NCBI GenBank assembly: GCA_002314795.1
Contig: DCHI01000045.1
Location: 6,403-70,402 of the forward strand
Direction of reading: 5' to 3'
Origin: Bacteroidales bacterium UBA1756
GTDB lineage: Bacteria; Bacteroidota; Bacteroidia; Bacteroidales; WCHB1-69
Length of the DNA: 64,000 nucleotides
Shown here: positions 8,011 to 18,700 of the stretch, one piece after another
Layout of the letters: each line of letters opens with the position of its first letter
Position numbering within the stretch: position 1 is the first letter of the stretch
Notes under the pieces: generated by a model
Database searches by the model: none
Told to the model about the DNA's origin: nothing
Seen by the model: the letters and a program-made list of their open reading frames with translations, nothing else
Made by a program: the position numbers and the translations under genes

Positions 8011-8044
8011 AAAGAGGATGTGCCCTGTCATCCTCTTTTTTTTT
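8011..8044 (+). terminator. Intrinsic terminator after the small lipoprotein
   Basis: Perfect 10-bp stem (8011-8020 with 8029-8038), 8-nt loop and a T tract to 8044. Confidence 0.85.
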
Positions 8045-8086
8045 GCCTTAATTTTCTGCGGGAATTGTCAATTGCCAATTATATTG

Positions 8087-8094
8087 TACTTTTG
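8087..8094 (+). promoter_or_regulatory. -7 promoter box for glnS
   Basis: TACTTTTG followed by CGCCC. The leader to ATG 8179 is about 80 nt. Confidence 0.6.
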
Positions 8095-8178
8095 CGCCCG
8101 ATTTTCTATTTTGGTGTGGAATTGTGAAAGTATCAGAAAATCATATCATTATCATCAAAACTAAACTCAATAGGCAAA

Positions 8179-9804
8179 ATGAACTTTATCGAAGAAATCA
8201 TTGAAAAAGATTTAGAAAATGGAAAAAACGGATCGAAAGTACATACTCGTTTCCCTCCGGAACCGAATGGCTATCTGCACATCGGACACGCCAAATCCAT
8301 TTGTCTGAATTTCGGTATCGCTAAGAAATACAATGGTTTATGCAACCTTCGCTTTGATGACACCAATCCTGTGAAGGAAGATGTTGAATATGTGGATTCC
8401 ATCAAGGAGGATATCCAGTGGCTCGGTTTTCAATGGGCCGAAGAACACTATGCTTCCGACTATTTTGACCAACTTTACGAATGGGCTGAAAAGCTGATTC
8501 GGGAAGGCCTTGCGTACGTGGACGACCAAACTCAGGAGGAAATCAGTGCGGGCCGCGGTGTTCCGACCAAACCCGGCACCGAAAGTCCGTACCGTAACCG
8601 TTCCGCTGAAGAAAATCTCGACCTGTTCCGCCGGATGAAAGCTGGCGAATTTCCGGACGGAAGCAAGGTGCTCCGCGCCAAAACCGGTATGACTTCTCCG
8701 AATATGCATATGCGCGACCCGATTATGTACCGTATTCTTCATAGTCACCATCATCGCACGGGTGACAAATGGTGCATTTACCCGATGTACGATTTCGCGC
8801 ACGGTCAGAGTGACTCCATCGAAGGGATCACCCACTCCATCTGTACCTTGGAATTTGAAATTCACCGCCCGCTGTACGACTGGTTCTGCGAAGCACTGAA
8901 AATCCATCACCCGCAGCAGATTGAGTTCGCCCGTCTGAACATCAACTATACCGTTATGAGCAAGCGCAAACTGATGCAGTTGGTTCGTGAACACTACGTT
9001 ATGGGCTGGGATGACCCGCGTATGCCTACCATTTGCGGCCTCCGTCGCCGTGGCTATACGCCGGCCTCCGTCCGCAATTTTGCTGAAACGGTCGGTATTG
9101 CCAAACGTGACAATATCATTGATGTTTCATTGTTGGAATTCTGCGCTCGCGAAGATCTTAACAAGGTGGCTACCAGAACGATGGCTGTTGTGGATCCTGT
9201 AAAATTGGTCATCGACAATTATCCGGAAGGCCAGGTCGAAATGATGCAGGCTGTCAATAATCCTGAAAATCCGGAGGCCGGCACCCGCGAAGTTCCTTTC
9301 ACCAAGGAACTTTGGATTGAACGTGCTGACTTCCGTGAAGTCGCTGACAAGAAATTCTACCGCTTGACCATCGGTGGTGAGGTCCGTCTGAAATATGGTT
9401 ACATCGTGAAATGCAGCCACGTGGATAAAGATGCGGATGGAAACATCACGGCCATTCACGTCACTTACGACCCCGAAACGAGAAGTGGTATGCCGCAAAG
9501 CAACCGCAAGGTGAAAGCCACCATCCATTGGGTCTCCGTGGCGCACGCCAAAAAAGCGGAAGTCCGTCTCTTTGAACGGCTTTTCACTGAGCCCGCTCCG
9601 GACGATGTGGAAGAAGGAAAAACGTTTCTGGACTGCCTGAATCCCAACTCACTCACCATTCAGGATGGTTGGGTTGAGGAAGGTCTCACGCTCTCCAATC
9701 CCGAACGTCACTACCAATTTGAACGTATCGGCTATTTCTGCATCGACAAAGACTCCACGGATGAAAAAATCATATTCAACAAAACCGTCAGCCTGAAACA
9801 ATAA
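8179..9804 (+). CDS. glnS: Glutaminyl-tRNA synthetase
   Basis: 541 residues, close to E. coli GlnS (554). The class I signature [15 protein letters not shown] (about 28-42) contains the HIGH motif, and the KMSKS equivalent is VMSKRKL (about 258-264). Between them [20 protein letters not shown] and [17 protein letters not shown] are typical of GlnS rather than GltX. The C-terminal half is the two-barrel anticodon-binding region. The enzyme charges tRNA-Gln in the cytoplasm, so glutamine coding need not go through GatCAB. Monocistronic with its own promoter. Confidence 0.96.
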   Translation: MNFIEEIIEKDLENGKNGSKVHTRFPPEPNGYLHIGHAKSICLNFGIAKKYNGLCNLRFDDTNPVKEDVEYVDSIKEDIQWLGFQWAEEHYASDYFDQLYEWAEKLIREGLAYVDDQTQEEISAGRGVPTKPGTESPYRNRSAEENLDLFRRMKAGEFPDGSKVLRAKTGMTSPNMHMRDPIMYRILHSHHHRTGDKWCIYPMYDFAHGQSDSIEGITHSICTLEFEIHRPLYDWFCEALKIHHPQQIEFARLNINYTVMSKRKLMQLVREHYVMGWDDPRMPTICGLRRRGYTPASVRNFAETVGIAKRDNIIDVSLLEFCAREDLNKVATRTMAVVDPVKLVIDNYPEGQVEMMQAVNNPENPEAGTREVPFTKELWIERADFREVADKKFYRLTIGGEVRLKYGYIVKCSHVDKDADGNITAIHVTYDPETRSGMPQSNRKVKATIHWVSVAHAKKAEVRLFERLFTEPAPDDVEEGKTFLDCLNPNSLTIQDGWVEEGLTLSNPERHYQFERIGYFCIDKDSTDEKIIFNKTVSLKQ

Positions 9805-9831
9805 TTTCCCACTAACCTCAAACTTTATAAC

Positions 9832-9887
9832 TTCATACTTTCTACTTCATACTTTCTACTTCATACTTTCTACTTCATACTTTCTAC
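9832..9887. repeat. Four tandem copies of a 14-bp unit
   Basis: The unit TTCATACTTTCTAC is repeated four times without change, ending 9 nt before the ATG of the thioredoxin gene. Each unit contains TACTTTCT, which resembles the -7 box TAnnTTTG apart from the last base. Confidence 0.9.
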
Positions 9888-9896
9888 TTTTTTATT

Positions 9897-10385
9897 ATGA
9901 AAATAAAAAAAATCTTCTTACTCACCCTTTGTATCTGCTTCTTGGGAGTTGCTTATTCTCAAAATGAAGTAAAAAAAGAGGAGGGTACCAAAACGGAAAA
10001 AGCTTCGAAAGCATCCAAGCAGCTTGAGCCGATTCAGTTGACTCAAGAAGAATTCATCAAGAAAGTGTTCGATTACAACGACACGACGATGATTTATAAA
10101 GGGAAGAAACCTGCGATTGTGGATTTTTATGCAGACTGGTGCGGACCGTGCAAGCGACTTGCCCCCATCCTTGACCAGCTTTTGAAAGAGTATGAGGGAA
10201 ATTTTATCGTTTACAAGGTGAATGTGGATCAGAATAAGGATTTGTCTCGTGCCTTGCAGGTACGGAACATTCCGACGATGTTGTTCCTTCTTCCCAAGGA
10301 AAAACCGCAACGTACGGTTGGCTTGCTCTCGAAGGAGCAAATCAAAGAAATCATTGATGAATATCTTTTGAAATCAAAGAATTAA
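9897..10385 (+). CDS. Secreted/periplasmic thioredoxin-family protein
   Basis: 162 residues. Signal peptide MKIKKIFLLTLCICFLGVAYSQ (1-22), a short charged linker rich in Lys/Glu, then a classic thioredoxin domain from about residue 50. Active site DFYADWCGPCKRLAP lies near residue 82, with the cis-Pro segment VRNIPTMLFL. The WCGPCK site is that of thioredoxin itself, so this is probably a periplasmic disulfide reductase; its electron donor is not in the window. It is 39 nt upstream of ffh and may share its transcript. A 14-bp tandem repeat occupies the leader. Confidence 0.92.
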   Translation: MKIKKIFLLTLCICFLGVAYSQNEVKKEEGTKTEKASKASKQLEPIQLTQEEFIKKVFDYNDTTMIYKGKKPAIVDFYADWCGPCKRLAPILDQLLKEYEGNFIVYKVNVDQNKDLSRALQVRNIPTMLFLLPKEKPQRTVGLLSKEQIKEIIDEYLLKSKN

Positions 10386-10424
10386 TATAAACCGTCCTTT
10401 TAGAGGGCAGCAAATAAAAAGATA

Positions 10425-11759
10425 ATGTTTGAAAGTTTAAGCGACAGATTAGAACGCGCATTTAAGGTCCTGAAAGGACAAGGTCACATTACGGATATCA
10501 ATGTGGCGGAAACGATGAAAGAGGTTCGCAAGGCTCTTTTGGATGCTGATGTCAGTTATAGGATTGCCAAGGAATTCACGGACTCGGTGAAAGCCAAAGC
10601 GATGGGAATGAATGTCTTGAAGGCAGTTTCTCCCAGTCAGATGATGGTGAAAATCACCTACGACGAGTTGATTTCGTTGATGGGGACGAGTGCCACCGAT
10701 GTCAATTTGCAGTCATCTCCGGCCATTTTCCTGATGGCGGGCTTGCAAGGTTCCGGTAAAACCACTCACGCCGCCAAGTTGGCCAATATGTTGCGTAACA
10801 AGCGCAATCGTCGTCCGCTCCTCGTGGCTTGCGACGTTTATCGTCCCGCGGCTATCGACCAGTTGAAGGTGTTGGGCGAACAAATCAACGTTCCCGTTTA
10901 TACGGAAGAAGACTCTAAGAATCCTGTTAAGATAGCAAAAAACGGTGTCGCGTACGCCAAGGAGAACGGCTTTGACCTCGTGCTGATTGATACGGCAGGC
11001 CGTTTGGCAGTGGATGAGGAGATGATGGAAGAAATCGGCAACATCAAAGAAGCCGTCAACCCGCACGAAATCTTGTTCGTGGTGGATGCTATGACCGGCC
11101 AGGATGCCGTCAACACGGCGAAGGCCTTCAATGACAAGTTGGATTTCGACGGTGTCATTCTTACGAAATTGGATGGTGACACCCGTGGCGGTGCCGCTTT
11201 GACCATCAAGGCGGTGGTGAACAAGCCCATCAAGTTTATTGGTACGGGCGAAAAGATGGAAGCCATTGACATTTTCCATCCGGACCGTATGGCCGAACGT
11301 ATCTTGGGAATGGGTGACATCCGCAGTTTCGTCGAAACGGCGCAGGCACAATTTGATGCGGAAGAAGCGGCCAAACTCCAAAAGAAATTGGCAAAGAACG
11401 AGTTCGATTTCAATGACTTTTTGAATCAGATTCAGCAGATAAAGAAGATGGGTAATGTGAAGGAGTTGATGGGAATGATTCCGGGAATGGGCAAGGCCGT
11501 CCGTGACTTGGACATTGACGAAACTGCCTTCAAGGGAGTGGAAGCCATCATACTTTCTATGACGCCGGAAGAACGTGCCAATCCGGACATTATCAATGGC
11601 AGCCGCAAAAAACGTATCGCGTTGGGAAGCGGCAATGACATTCAGGACGTGAACCGTCTCATCAAGCAATTTTTTGATACCCGAAAAATGATGAAGATGG
11701 TGAACAACGGGAAGGCCAAGAATTTGATGCAGGCCTTAAGTACCCGCGGTCGCAGGTAA
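10425..11759 (+). CDS. ffh: Signal recognition particle GTPase Ffh
   Basis: 444 residues. An N-terminal helical domain (LSDRLERAFKVLKGQG) is followed by the G domain with GLQGSGKTTHAAKLA (P-loop, about 105-119), DTAGRLAVDEEMM and TKLDGDTRGGAAL, then a methionine-rich M domain with MGMIPGMGKAV and RKKRIALGSG, which bind SRP RNA and signal peptides. Ffh delivers ribosome-nascent chains to FtsY at the membrane. It ends in a palindromic terminator at 11785. No 4.5S RNA gene was recognised nearby. Confidence 0.97.
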   Translation: MFESLSDRLERAFKVLKGQGHITDINVAETMKEVRKALLDADVSYRIAKEFTDSVKAKAMGMNVLKAVSPSQMMVKITYDELISLMGTSATDVNLQSSPAIFLMAGLQGSGKTTHAAKLANMLRNKRNRRPLLVACDVYRPAAIDQLKVLGEQINVPVYTEEDSKNPVKIAKNGVAYAKENGFDLVLIDTAGRLAVDEEMMEEIGNIKEAVNPHEILFVVDAMTGQDAVNTAKAFNDKLDFDGVILTKLDGDTRGGAALTIKAVVNKPIKFIGTGEKMEAIDIFHPDRMAERILGMGDIRSFVETAQAQFDAEEAAKLQKKLAKNEFDFNDFLNQIQQIKKMGNVKELMGMIPGMGKAVRDLDIDETAFKGVEAIILSMTPEERANPDIINGSRKKRIALGSGNDIQDVNRLIKQFFDTRKMMKMVNNGKAKNLMQALSTRGRR

Positions 11760-11784
11760 GAATGTCGCAGATAAGAATATGGTA

Positions 11785-11815
11785 GAGGCGCAAAATTTTG
11801 CGCCTCCTTTTCTTT
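11785..11815 (+). terminator. Intrinsic terminator of ffh
   Basis: Perfect 22-bp palindrome at 11785-11806 (GAGGCGCAAAA and its complement) followed by CTTTTCTTTTTT. Confidence 0.85.
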
Positions 11816-11881
11816 TTTATATTTCGTATAAATTTTTTCTAAAAAACACTAAAAGTCGGATGATGAGAGGAAAAATTATGT

Positions 11882-11889
11882 TACATTTG
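11882..11889 (+). promoter_or_regulatory. -7 promoter box for the 1195-aa secreted protein
   Basis: TACATTTG followed by CGACC. The leader to ATG 11992 is about 95 nt. Confidence 0.55.
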
Positions 11890-11991
11890 CGACCTCGTTT
11901 GAAAGGATGAAAAGGATAGTCTTGTCTCTTGTAAATAAATGAAAATCAAAAAAATACAATCAACTTATTTATTAACCAAAACCAAATTCTT

Positions 11992-14900
11992 ATGAAAAAA
12001 GTTTTATTTATGCTCGCATTTATTGCGACGCTGTTAGTCGGCAGTATGAGCACGGCTGGGGCGCAGGTGAATTACACCGTTTACGACGGAACCACCACCA
12101 ACAGTTATGTCCCGGTTTATGGTCTTTACACCGACAGCTATTTGAAATGTGAGTATGTCATTCCGGCTACGGATTTGACCGCCATCAATGGCTCTAACAT
12201 TTCAGCACTGACCTACCATTTGTCTTCTGCTCCATCTGCAGCTTGGACCTGCAATTTCCAGGTTTTCGTAAAAGAGGTTACAAGTTCATCCATCTCCTCT
12301 TTTAGTGGTATAGACGATGCTACTATCGTTTATGAAGGCACTTTGGATGCTACTTCTGGCACTATGGTTGTAAACTTTACCACTCCTTATCAATACAATG
12401 GTGGAAACTTGTTGATTGGTTTCTATAACACCAATACGGGCAATTATAAGAGCGCAAGTTTCTATGGACAAGCTATTACAAATTCAAGTGTCCAGGGTCA
12501 CCACGGTTCAAATCCGTCTTCAATCACTGCAAACCAGAGAAACTTCATCCCGAAGACCACCTTTACCGTGGATGAACTTCACGGATGTATTACTCCTACC
12601 CAGTTGGCAGTTAGCGATGTCGCTACTTATGGCGCAACTGTAACCTGGACTCCCGGCTATCAAGAAACCAGTTGGGTTGTTAAATTCAACGATTTGGAAT
12701 TCCCCACAACTACTCCTTCCTACACCGCTACCACTTTGGATCCTAACACCACATACGTTGCCAGTGTAAAGGCCGTTTGCAGCGCTACCGAAGAATCTGA
12801 ATATACCACTCCAGGTGTTTCATTCACCACACTTCCAACTTGTCCTACTCCTTCTGCAGTCACCTTCTCAGACATTACGGCTACCAGTGTCACCGTTGCT
12901 TGGACAAATGGCGGCAGCGAAACTGCTTGGACTATTGACGCAAATGGCACGGAATACACTGCCAACAGCAATCCTTTCACCCTTACTGGCTTGACCCCTG
13001 CTACATCTTATACCGTTAAGGTAAAAGCCAACTGTTCTGCTACTGACGAATCCGACTGGAGTACTACTGCAACCTTTGAAACTCCTTGTGTTGCTGTTGT
13101 TGTTACCGAAACGGAACCTTTCACCGAAGATTTCAATACGCTTACTACGGGTATTCCTTCTTGTTGGGACAATGCCGAAGGTACGACAACCGATAATTCA
13201 TACAAATGGAATTACTTTGCAACCGGGGTGACGGGTGCTTGCGTGAGATTCAACTCATATAGCAATAGTAGTAATAATACTAACTATTTGAAAACGCCCC
13301 AATTGGACTTGTCTGGTTTGACAAATCCGATGGTCAGTTTTTCCTATAAGAATCCCACGGGCGGTGACTTTAGCGTGTATTATACGATTGACGGAACCAA
13401 CTATGTAGAAATCGCTACCGGACTAACAGGTGTTTCTTCGTGGACGAATGTTGAATATACCATAGCTGACCTTGCTGGTGCAACCAACGCATATATTATT
13501 TTCAAAGGCACGAGCAACTGGGGCAGTGGCGATGCCTACATTTATTTGGACGATGTTCTGGTTTCACAAGTTCCTACCTGTCCGAAACCGACCGATGTTA
13601 CGGTTAATGATATCACTACTACCAGTGCAGAAATATCTTGGACCAACGGCGGTACTGAAACTGCTTGGACTATCAGCTATAATGGCACCGAAGTGGCTGC
13701 CAATAGCAATCCTTTCACCCTTACTGGCTTGACGCCTGCTACTGTTTATACCGTTATGGTAAAAGCCAACTGCTCAGCAGAAGACGAATCCTACTGGAGT
13801 ACTGCTGCTGAATTCGTTACGGAATGCGGAACCTTCAATGTTACTGAAAGCACTCCTTATCAGGAAAGTTTTGACGGCACTGCCTTCCCGCCCACTTGCT
13901 GGAGCAGAGCCCATACCGCTGGCTCTTCATCATCCCAATGGATCAGAACCACCAGCAGCAGCAATATCCATACGGGTGCTGGTGCAGCACAGTTGCAAGA
14001 CCAGTCAACTGGCAACCGCAACGATCTCGTTACTGGTGTGTTGAATATCCCCGCTGCAAACCAATATCAGGTTACAATGTGGATGTATCGTTCCACCTAC
14101 AGCTACAGCATTAAACCTAACGAAGGTGTCAAGGTTTGGATTAACACCACTCCTGATACTACCGGTGCTACCGAAATCGGTTACATTCATCGTGAATACA
14201 CCCTCGCTCCCGCAGAGACGGCTACCGGTTGGTATGAATACAGTTTTGTCATTCCCAATGCTGGCGATATGTACGTAATCTTCCAAGGCATCAGCGAATA
14301 TGGTCAGGCTTCATACATCGATGATATCTCTGTTGAAAAAGCTCCTACCTGCCTCAAGCCTACCGAAGTCGTTATCCTCGATTCTTTGACCACCGAAACT
14401 ACTGCTGTTGTTGACTGGACTCCCGCCGGTGACGAAACACAATGGGAAGTTGCTTGCAATGGTGACACTACCCTCGTTAGCGCTCATCCTTTCACCATCA
14501 CTGGTCTGAGTGCTTCTACTACTTACACAGTTTCTGTACGCGCCTATTGCTCAGACGAAGACCAATCCTACTGGACTTCAGGAGTTAATTTTAATACTGA
14601 ATGCGCTGCCGTAGTTGTCGTTACATTTGATAATCCATATCACGAAGGTTTTGAAGGAACCATCTGCTGGAGTACTCAGCAAATTGCAGGTGAGGACAAT
14701 TGGCAATTGACTGATTATAGTGTTTATGAAGGTGAATATTCAGCTTACTTCCCGTACGATGAAGGTGCAGAAGGTTTGTTGATTTCCCCTGTTTTTGACC
14801 TTACACAGATCGCAAATCCTGAACTCTCTTTCCAATACTGGACTAGAATTTATTCAGGTTCATGCGACAGATTGGAACTGTACTACAGAACTGCAGAAAC

Positions 14901-15579
14901 AGAAGAATGGGTATTGATGGATACTTTTGTTACTCCTATGTCGGATTACGACTCGGCTACTTACGCATTGCCCACCCCGACAGCTACCTACCAAATTGCG
15001 TTTAAGGGTATCGGATTGGATGCATTTGGTTTGTACTTGGATGACATCAATATTACTGGTGAAGAAATTGAAACTCCTTGCGAAGTTCCTACCAATTTGG
15101 CTGTTGAAAACAACGTTGCTACTTGGGAAAGCGAAGCTGACAATTTCAACGTAATGTACATCGCTAATGGTGATACTACTACCGTTGCTGTTGAAGGCAA
15201 TACCTACACCTTCACAGGTCTCGAAGACAGCACGCTCGTAACCGTATTCGTTCAGGCCGTTTGTGATGAAACCACAACCAGCGATTGGACTGAAGGTGTC
15301 GAATTTATGTACATTGATACGACGGCGGTCGGTATTGCTAACTTCAGCAACATCGCCGTTAAGGTTTACCCGAATCCTGCAACGGATGTCATTAACATTG
15401 AATGCAACGCTATCAATGCTAACCTCTCTATCTTTGATATGTTTGGCAAACAGGTGATGAATACTCAAATTCAAAATGCCAAGACTGAACTCAATATCAG
15501 TGCTTTGGCTCCTGGTGTTTATATGATTCGTATTGCCAACAACAATGAATTTACAACAGTAAAAGTTGTAAAGAAATAA
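11992..15579 (+). CDS. Modular T9SS-exported protein with fibronectin III and adhesin-like domains
   Basis: 1195 residues. Signal peptide 1-25, then a unique N-terminal beta-rich domain to about 195. Fibronectin III modules follow at about 200-285, 287-370, 545-625, 795-880 and a short one at 1050-1115. Between them are three cleaved-adhesin/MAM-like jelly-roll modules at about 375-540, 630-790 and 885-1050, recognised by segments such as FTEDFNTLTTGIPSCWDN and the end motif YIDDISVE or YLDDVLVS. The last 70 residues (VKVYPNPATDVINIE ... LAPGVYMIRIANN ... VKVVKK) are a type A T9SS sorting domain, so the protein crosses the outer membrane by type IX secretion and is attached or released outside. 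No catalytic domain is evident; an adhesive or surface-layer role is inferred. It closely resembles the next gene. Confidence 0.88.
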   Translation: MKKVLFMLAFIATLLVGSMSTAGAQVNYTVYDGTTTNSYVPVYGLYTDSYLKCEYVIPATDLTAINGSNISALTYHLSSAPSAAWTCNFQVFVKEVTSSSISSFSGIDDATIVYEGTLDATSGTMVVNFTTPYQYNGGNLLIGFYNTNTGNYKSASFYGQAITNSSVQGHHGSNPSSITANQRNFIPKTTFTVDELHGCITPTQLAVSDVATYGATVTWTPGYQETSWVVKFNDLEFPTTTPSYTATTLDPNTTYVASVKAVCSATEESEYTTPGVSFTTLPTCPTPSAVTFSDITATSVTVAWTNGGSETAWTIDANGTEYTANSNPFTLTGLTPATSYTVKVKANCSATDESDWSTTATFETPCVAVVVTETEPFTEDFNTLTTGIPSCWDNAEGTTTDNSYKWNYFATGVTGACVRFNSYSNSSNNTNYLKTPQLDLSGLTNPMVSFSYKNPTGGDFSVYYTIDGTNYVEIATGLTGVSSWTNVEYTIADLAGATNAYIIFKGTSNWGSGDAYIYLDDVLVSQVPTCPKPTDVTVNDITTTSAEISWTNGGTETAWTISYNGTEVAANSNPFTLTGLTPATVYTVMVKANCSAEDESYWSTAAEFVTECGTFNVTESTPYQESFDGTAFPPTCWSRAHTAGSSSSQWIRTTSSSNIHTGAGAAQLQDQSTGNRNDLVTGVLNIPAANQYQVTMWMYRSTYSYSIKPNEGVKVWINTTPDTTGATEIGYIHREYTLAPAETATGWYEYSFVIPNAGDMYVIFQGISEYGQASYIDDISVEKAPTCLKPTEVVILDSLTTETTAVVDWTPAGDETQWEVACNGDTTLVSAHPFTITGLSASTTYTVSVRAYCSDEDQSYWTSGVNFNTECAAVVVVTFDNPYHEGFEGTICWSTQQIAGEDNWQLTDYSVYEGEYSAYFPYDEGAEGLLISPVFDLTQIANPELSFQYWTRIYSGSCDRLELYYRTAETEEWVLMDTFVTPMSDYDSATYALPTPTATYQIAFKGIGLDAFGLYLDDINITGEEIETPCEVPTNLAVENNVATWESEADNFNVMYIANGDTTTVAVEGNTYTFTGLEDSTLVTVFVQAVCDETTTSDWTEGVEFMYIDTTAVGIANFSNIAVKVYPNPATDVINIECNAINANLSIFDMFGKQVMNTQIQNAKTELNISALAPGVYMIRIANNNEFTTVKVVKK

Positions 15580-15604
15580 TCCATAAACAGTTAAAACTGA
15601 TTCT

Positions 15605-15638
15605 AAAGAGCCCTTGATTTTCTTGGGCTCTTTTTTTT
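15605..15638 (+). terminator. Intrinsic terminator after the 1195-aa protein gene
   Basis: Stem AAAGAGCCC (15605-15613) with GGGCTCTTT (15625-15633), followed by more T. Confidence 0.85.
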
Positions 15639-15681
15639 GGAAAAAAATAGAAAACGAATCATCTCTTTACGTAAAATAATG

Positions 15682-15689
15682 TAAATTTG
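15682..15689 (+). promoter_or_regulatory. -7 promoter box for the 1906-aa secreted protein
   Basis: TAAATTTG followed by CCCCG, about 70 bp before the ATG at 15761. Confidence 0.55.
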
Positions 15690-15760
15690 CCCCGTTTTTT
15701 GAAACACGAATTTATTATTAACTCAAATAAGACAAACAACCTATTAATAAATTACAAATT

Positions 15761-18700
15761 ATGAAAAAACTCTTATTCACTTTTTGTCTTTTTGTCATTA
15801 TGATGACAGGAATGACATTGTCCGCTCAGGTGCTGAGCGAGGATTTTGAAGGAGGAACCCTTCCTACCGGATGGACTCAGGAGTATGTGTCCGGCTCCCA
15901 TAGCTGGGAGTTTTCTAACTCTATTTGTTCGTCTGTTTCTGCTCACGCGGGGCAGTATAGTGCCGCATTCAAGCACAGCAGTAGCGGAGATCAGACCAAA
16001 CTTATTTCTCCACAAATGGATTTGACTTCTGTGTTGAATCCGCAGTTGAGTTTCTGGCACGTTCAGAAAGATTGGGGAGGTGACCAGGACGAATTGCGTG
16101 TTTATTATCGGACCTCACCTACCGCTACGTGGACTTTATTAGTGGAATACATTGACAATATTCCTTCTTGGGTTTATGAAGAGATGCTTCTTCCGTCTCC
16201 TTCCGCTACCTATCAAATCGCTTTCGAAGGTTTAGATGATTATGGCTATAACATCGGTGTTGACGATATTATCGTTATGGCTGCGCCTACTTGTTTGAAA
16301 CCTACCGATGTGACCGTTTCCAATATCACAACGACAACTGCTGAAATTTCTTGGACGTCCCATTCTTCGGAAACCGCTTGGACCATCAGTTACAACGGCA
16401 CTGAAATCCCCGTTACTACCAATCCCTATACCCTTACCGGATTGACATCTGCTACATCTTATACCGTTATGGTACGTGCTAATTGTTCTGCTACCGACAG
16501 CTCTTTATGGAGCACGCCCCTCTCTTTTGCTACCGTGTGTGAAGCCAATACGACTTTCCCCTACGTTGAAGATTTTGAAAGCACTTCGTTTCCCCCGATT
16601 TGTTGGTCACAAAGCAGAACTGCTGTAGGAACAGGTTTATACGGAACGGACTACCCTGACGGTGCTTGGGCTCATTATACCAGTAGTATGGGCTCAAATT
16701 CCACCGGCAAAGCACAGTTGCGTGATACGCGTGCCGGCAGTATTCACCCACTTGTTACAACAGGTATGGATCTTACAAGTCCCAACGGTTATTTGATGTC
16801 AATCGATGTCTATAGAAATACGTCAAGTAATCCCACAGAAGGTATTCGCATTTATGCCAGCAGTACTCCTGCGGTTGATGCTAATGCCGTAGAAATCGCG
16901 TTCATTAGTCGTGACTACACCGTGGCCTCCACCGTAAACCCCGATATTGTCGGTGCAGAAGCTACAACCGCTTGGTACACTTACGAACTCCCAGTTCCTA
17001 TGACAGGACTTACCTACATCATTTTCCAAGGTGAATCACAATATGGTTCTGCTACCTATATGGATAATTTCCAGATTTTCGAAGCTCCTACCTGCTGGAA
17101 ACCGACCGGCGTTACTGCATCTAACATCACAGCGAACACGGCTGTCATTAGCTGGCAAGCCAATACCGGCGAAACCGAATGGGAACTTGATGTGAATGGG
17201 GATCGTCAGGTTGTGAATAGCAATCCTTTCACCTTGACTGGTTTGAATGCTAATTTCCAATATCAAGTTGGCGTGCGCGCCGTCTGTTCCTCAACTGATT
17301 CCTCCTTCTGGTCAGTTCCAGCATCATTTACAACCTTGTGTGATGCTTTGACCATTACATCGACTACCCCATACGAAGATAATTTTGATGCATACGCAGG
17401 CGTTAGCTATTCTTCTTCTAATGGTGTTATTCCAGATTGCTGGACTACGCTGTTCACTGGAACTTCGACTTCTTATTATCCGCACGTTTGTACTTCCAAC
17501 AGCTATGTTCCGACAAGCGGAAGCCAAGCGATGTTTATGTGCGCATACAATAGCACCACATACGGTCCTCGCACTTATGCCGTTTTGCCGGCCTTTACCA
17601 ATGAATTGAATACGTTGCAAATCTCTTTTGCGTATTCACATTATGCATCTTCTTCATACAGCAAACTTTATGTCGGTTATATGACGGATGCAACTGATTC
17701 CAACACGTTTGTCGCTTTGGCCGAAGTTCCTCACGCCTACTATTATACCAATCGTTACAATTTCTTCGAATACAATATTACGGAAACCAATATTCCCACT
17801 GGCGCTCGTTTGGCTTTGAGAACTGTAAACAACAACCAATACTCTGATTATACATTTATTGATGACCTCCGTGTTCGTATTCAACCCACCTGTATCCGTC
17901 CGACTAATGTTGCCGTAGTTCGCATCGATTCAACTGAAGCTGATTTTTCTTGGACACCTTCAGGCAATGAAACCGAATGGGAAATTCAATATGATACCAC
18001 TGGATTTACGCTCGGCACTGGAACGACTATCGTTTCCAATGCCATTCCGGCAACGATTACAGGTTTGGTTTACGGGAGTAGCTATGATGTATATGTACGT
18101 GCAATGTGTTCTGCTACGGACTCATCCGATTGGACTCTTGTAACTCATTTTACTGTAAGTGCTTGTACTCCAGCTCCTTCTTCCGTGGACAACAATGGTA
18201 TTACGAACGTTACCTTCGGCCAAATGCAGATTGTAAACAACACTACCCATCCGCATACATCTCCCTACTACGGCGACTATACAGCCCAAGTGGGTGACGG
18301 TGCAGCCGCAACGGAACTTACGGTTGACATCACCTTTGCGACGAACTTTACTTACGGTACTGTGATTTGGGTGAACTGGAACAATGACTTGGCCTTTACC
18401 GATGATGAGGTCGTTTATACGGGAGAATCACAAAGTGACAATCCGACAACTTTGTCCTGCACGTTTGAAATTCCTGCCAATATTCCCGTTGGAACTTATA
18501 GAATGCGTATCGGTGCTGCGGACAGCGGTTTGGATGGACAAATTGCTGCGGGCAGCGGATACACGCCTTGTTATAGTGGCTATTATGGCGTTTTTGAAGA
18601 CTATACGCTCGAAGTAACTCCCACCCCGACCTGTATCGCGCCCAACCAGATTACTTTTGATACCGTTGCCGCTGATTTCGCTATCGTTGACTGGAATGCA

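Noticed and set aside
9832..9887. CRISPR array
   Set aside because: The four 14-bp units are joined directly without spacers and no cas gene is present.
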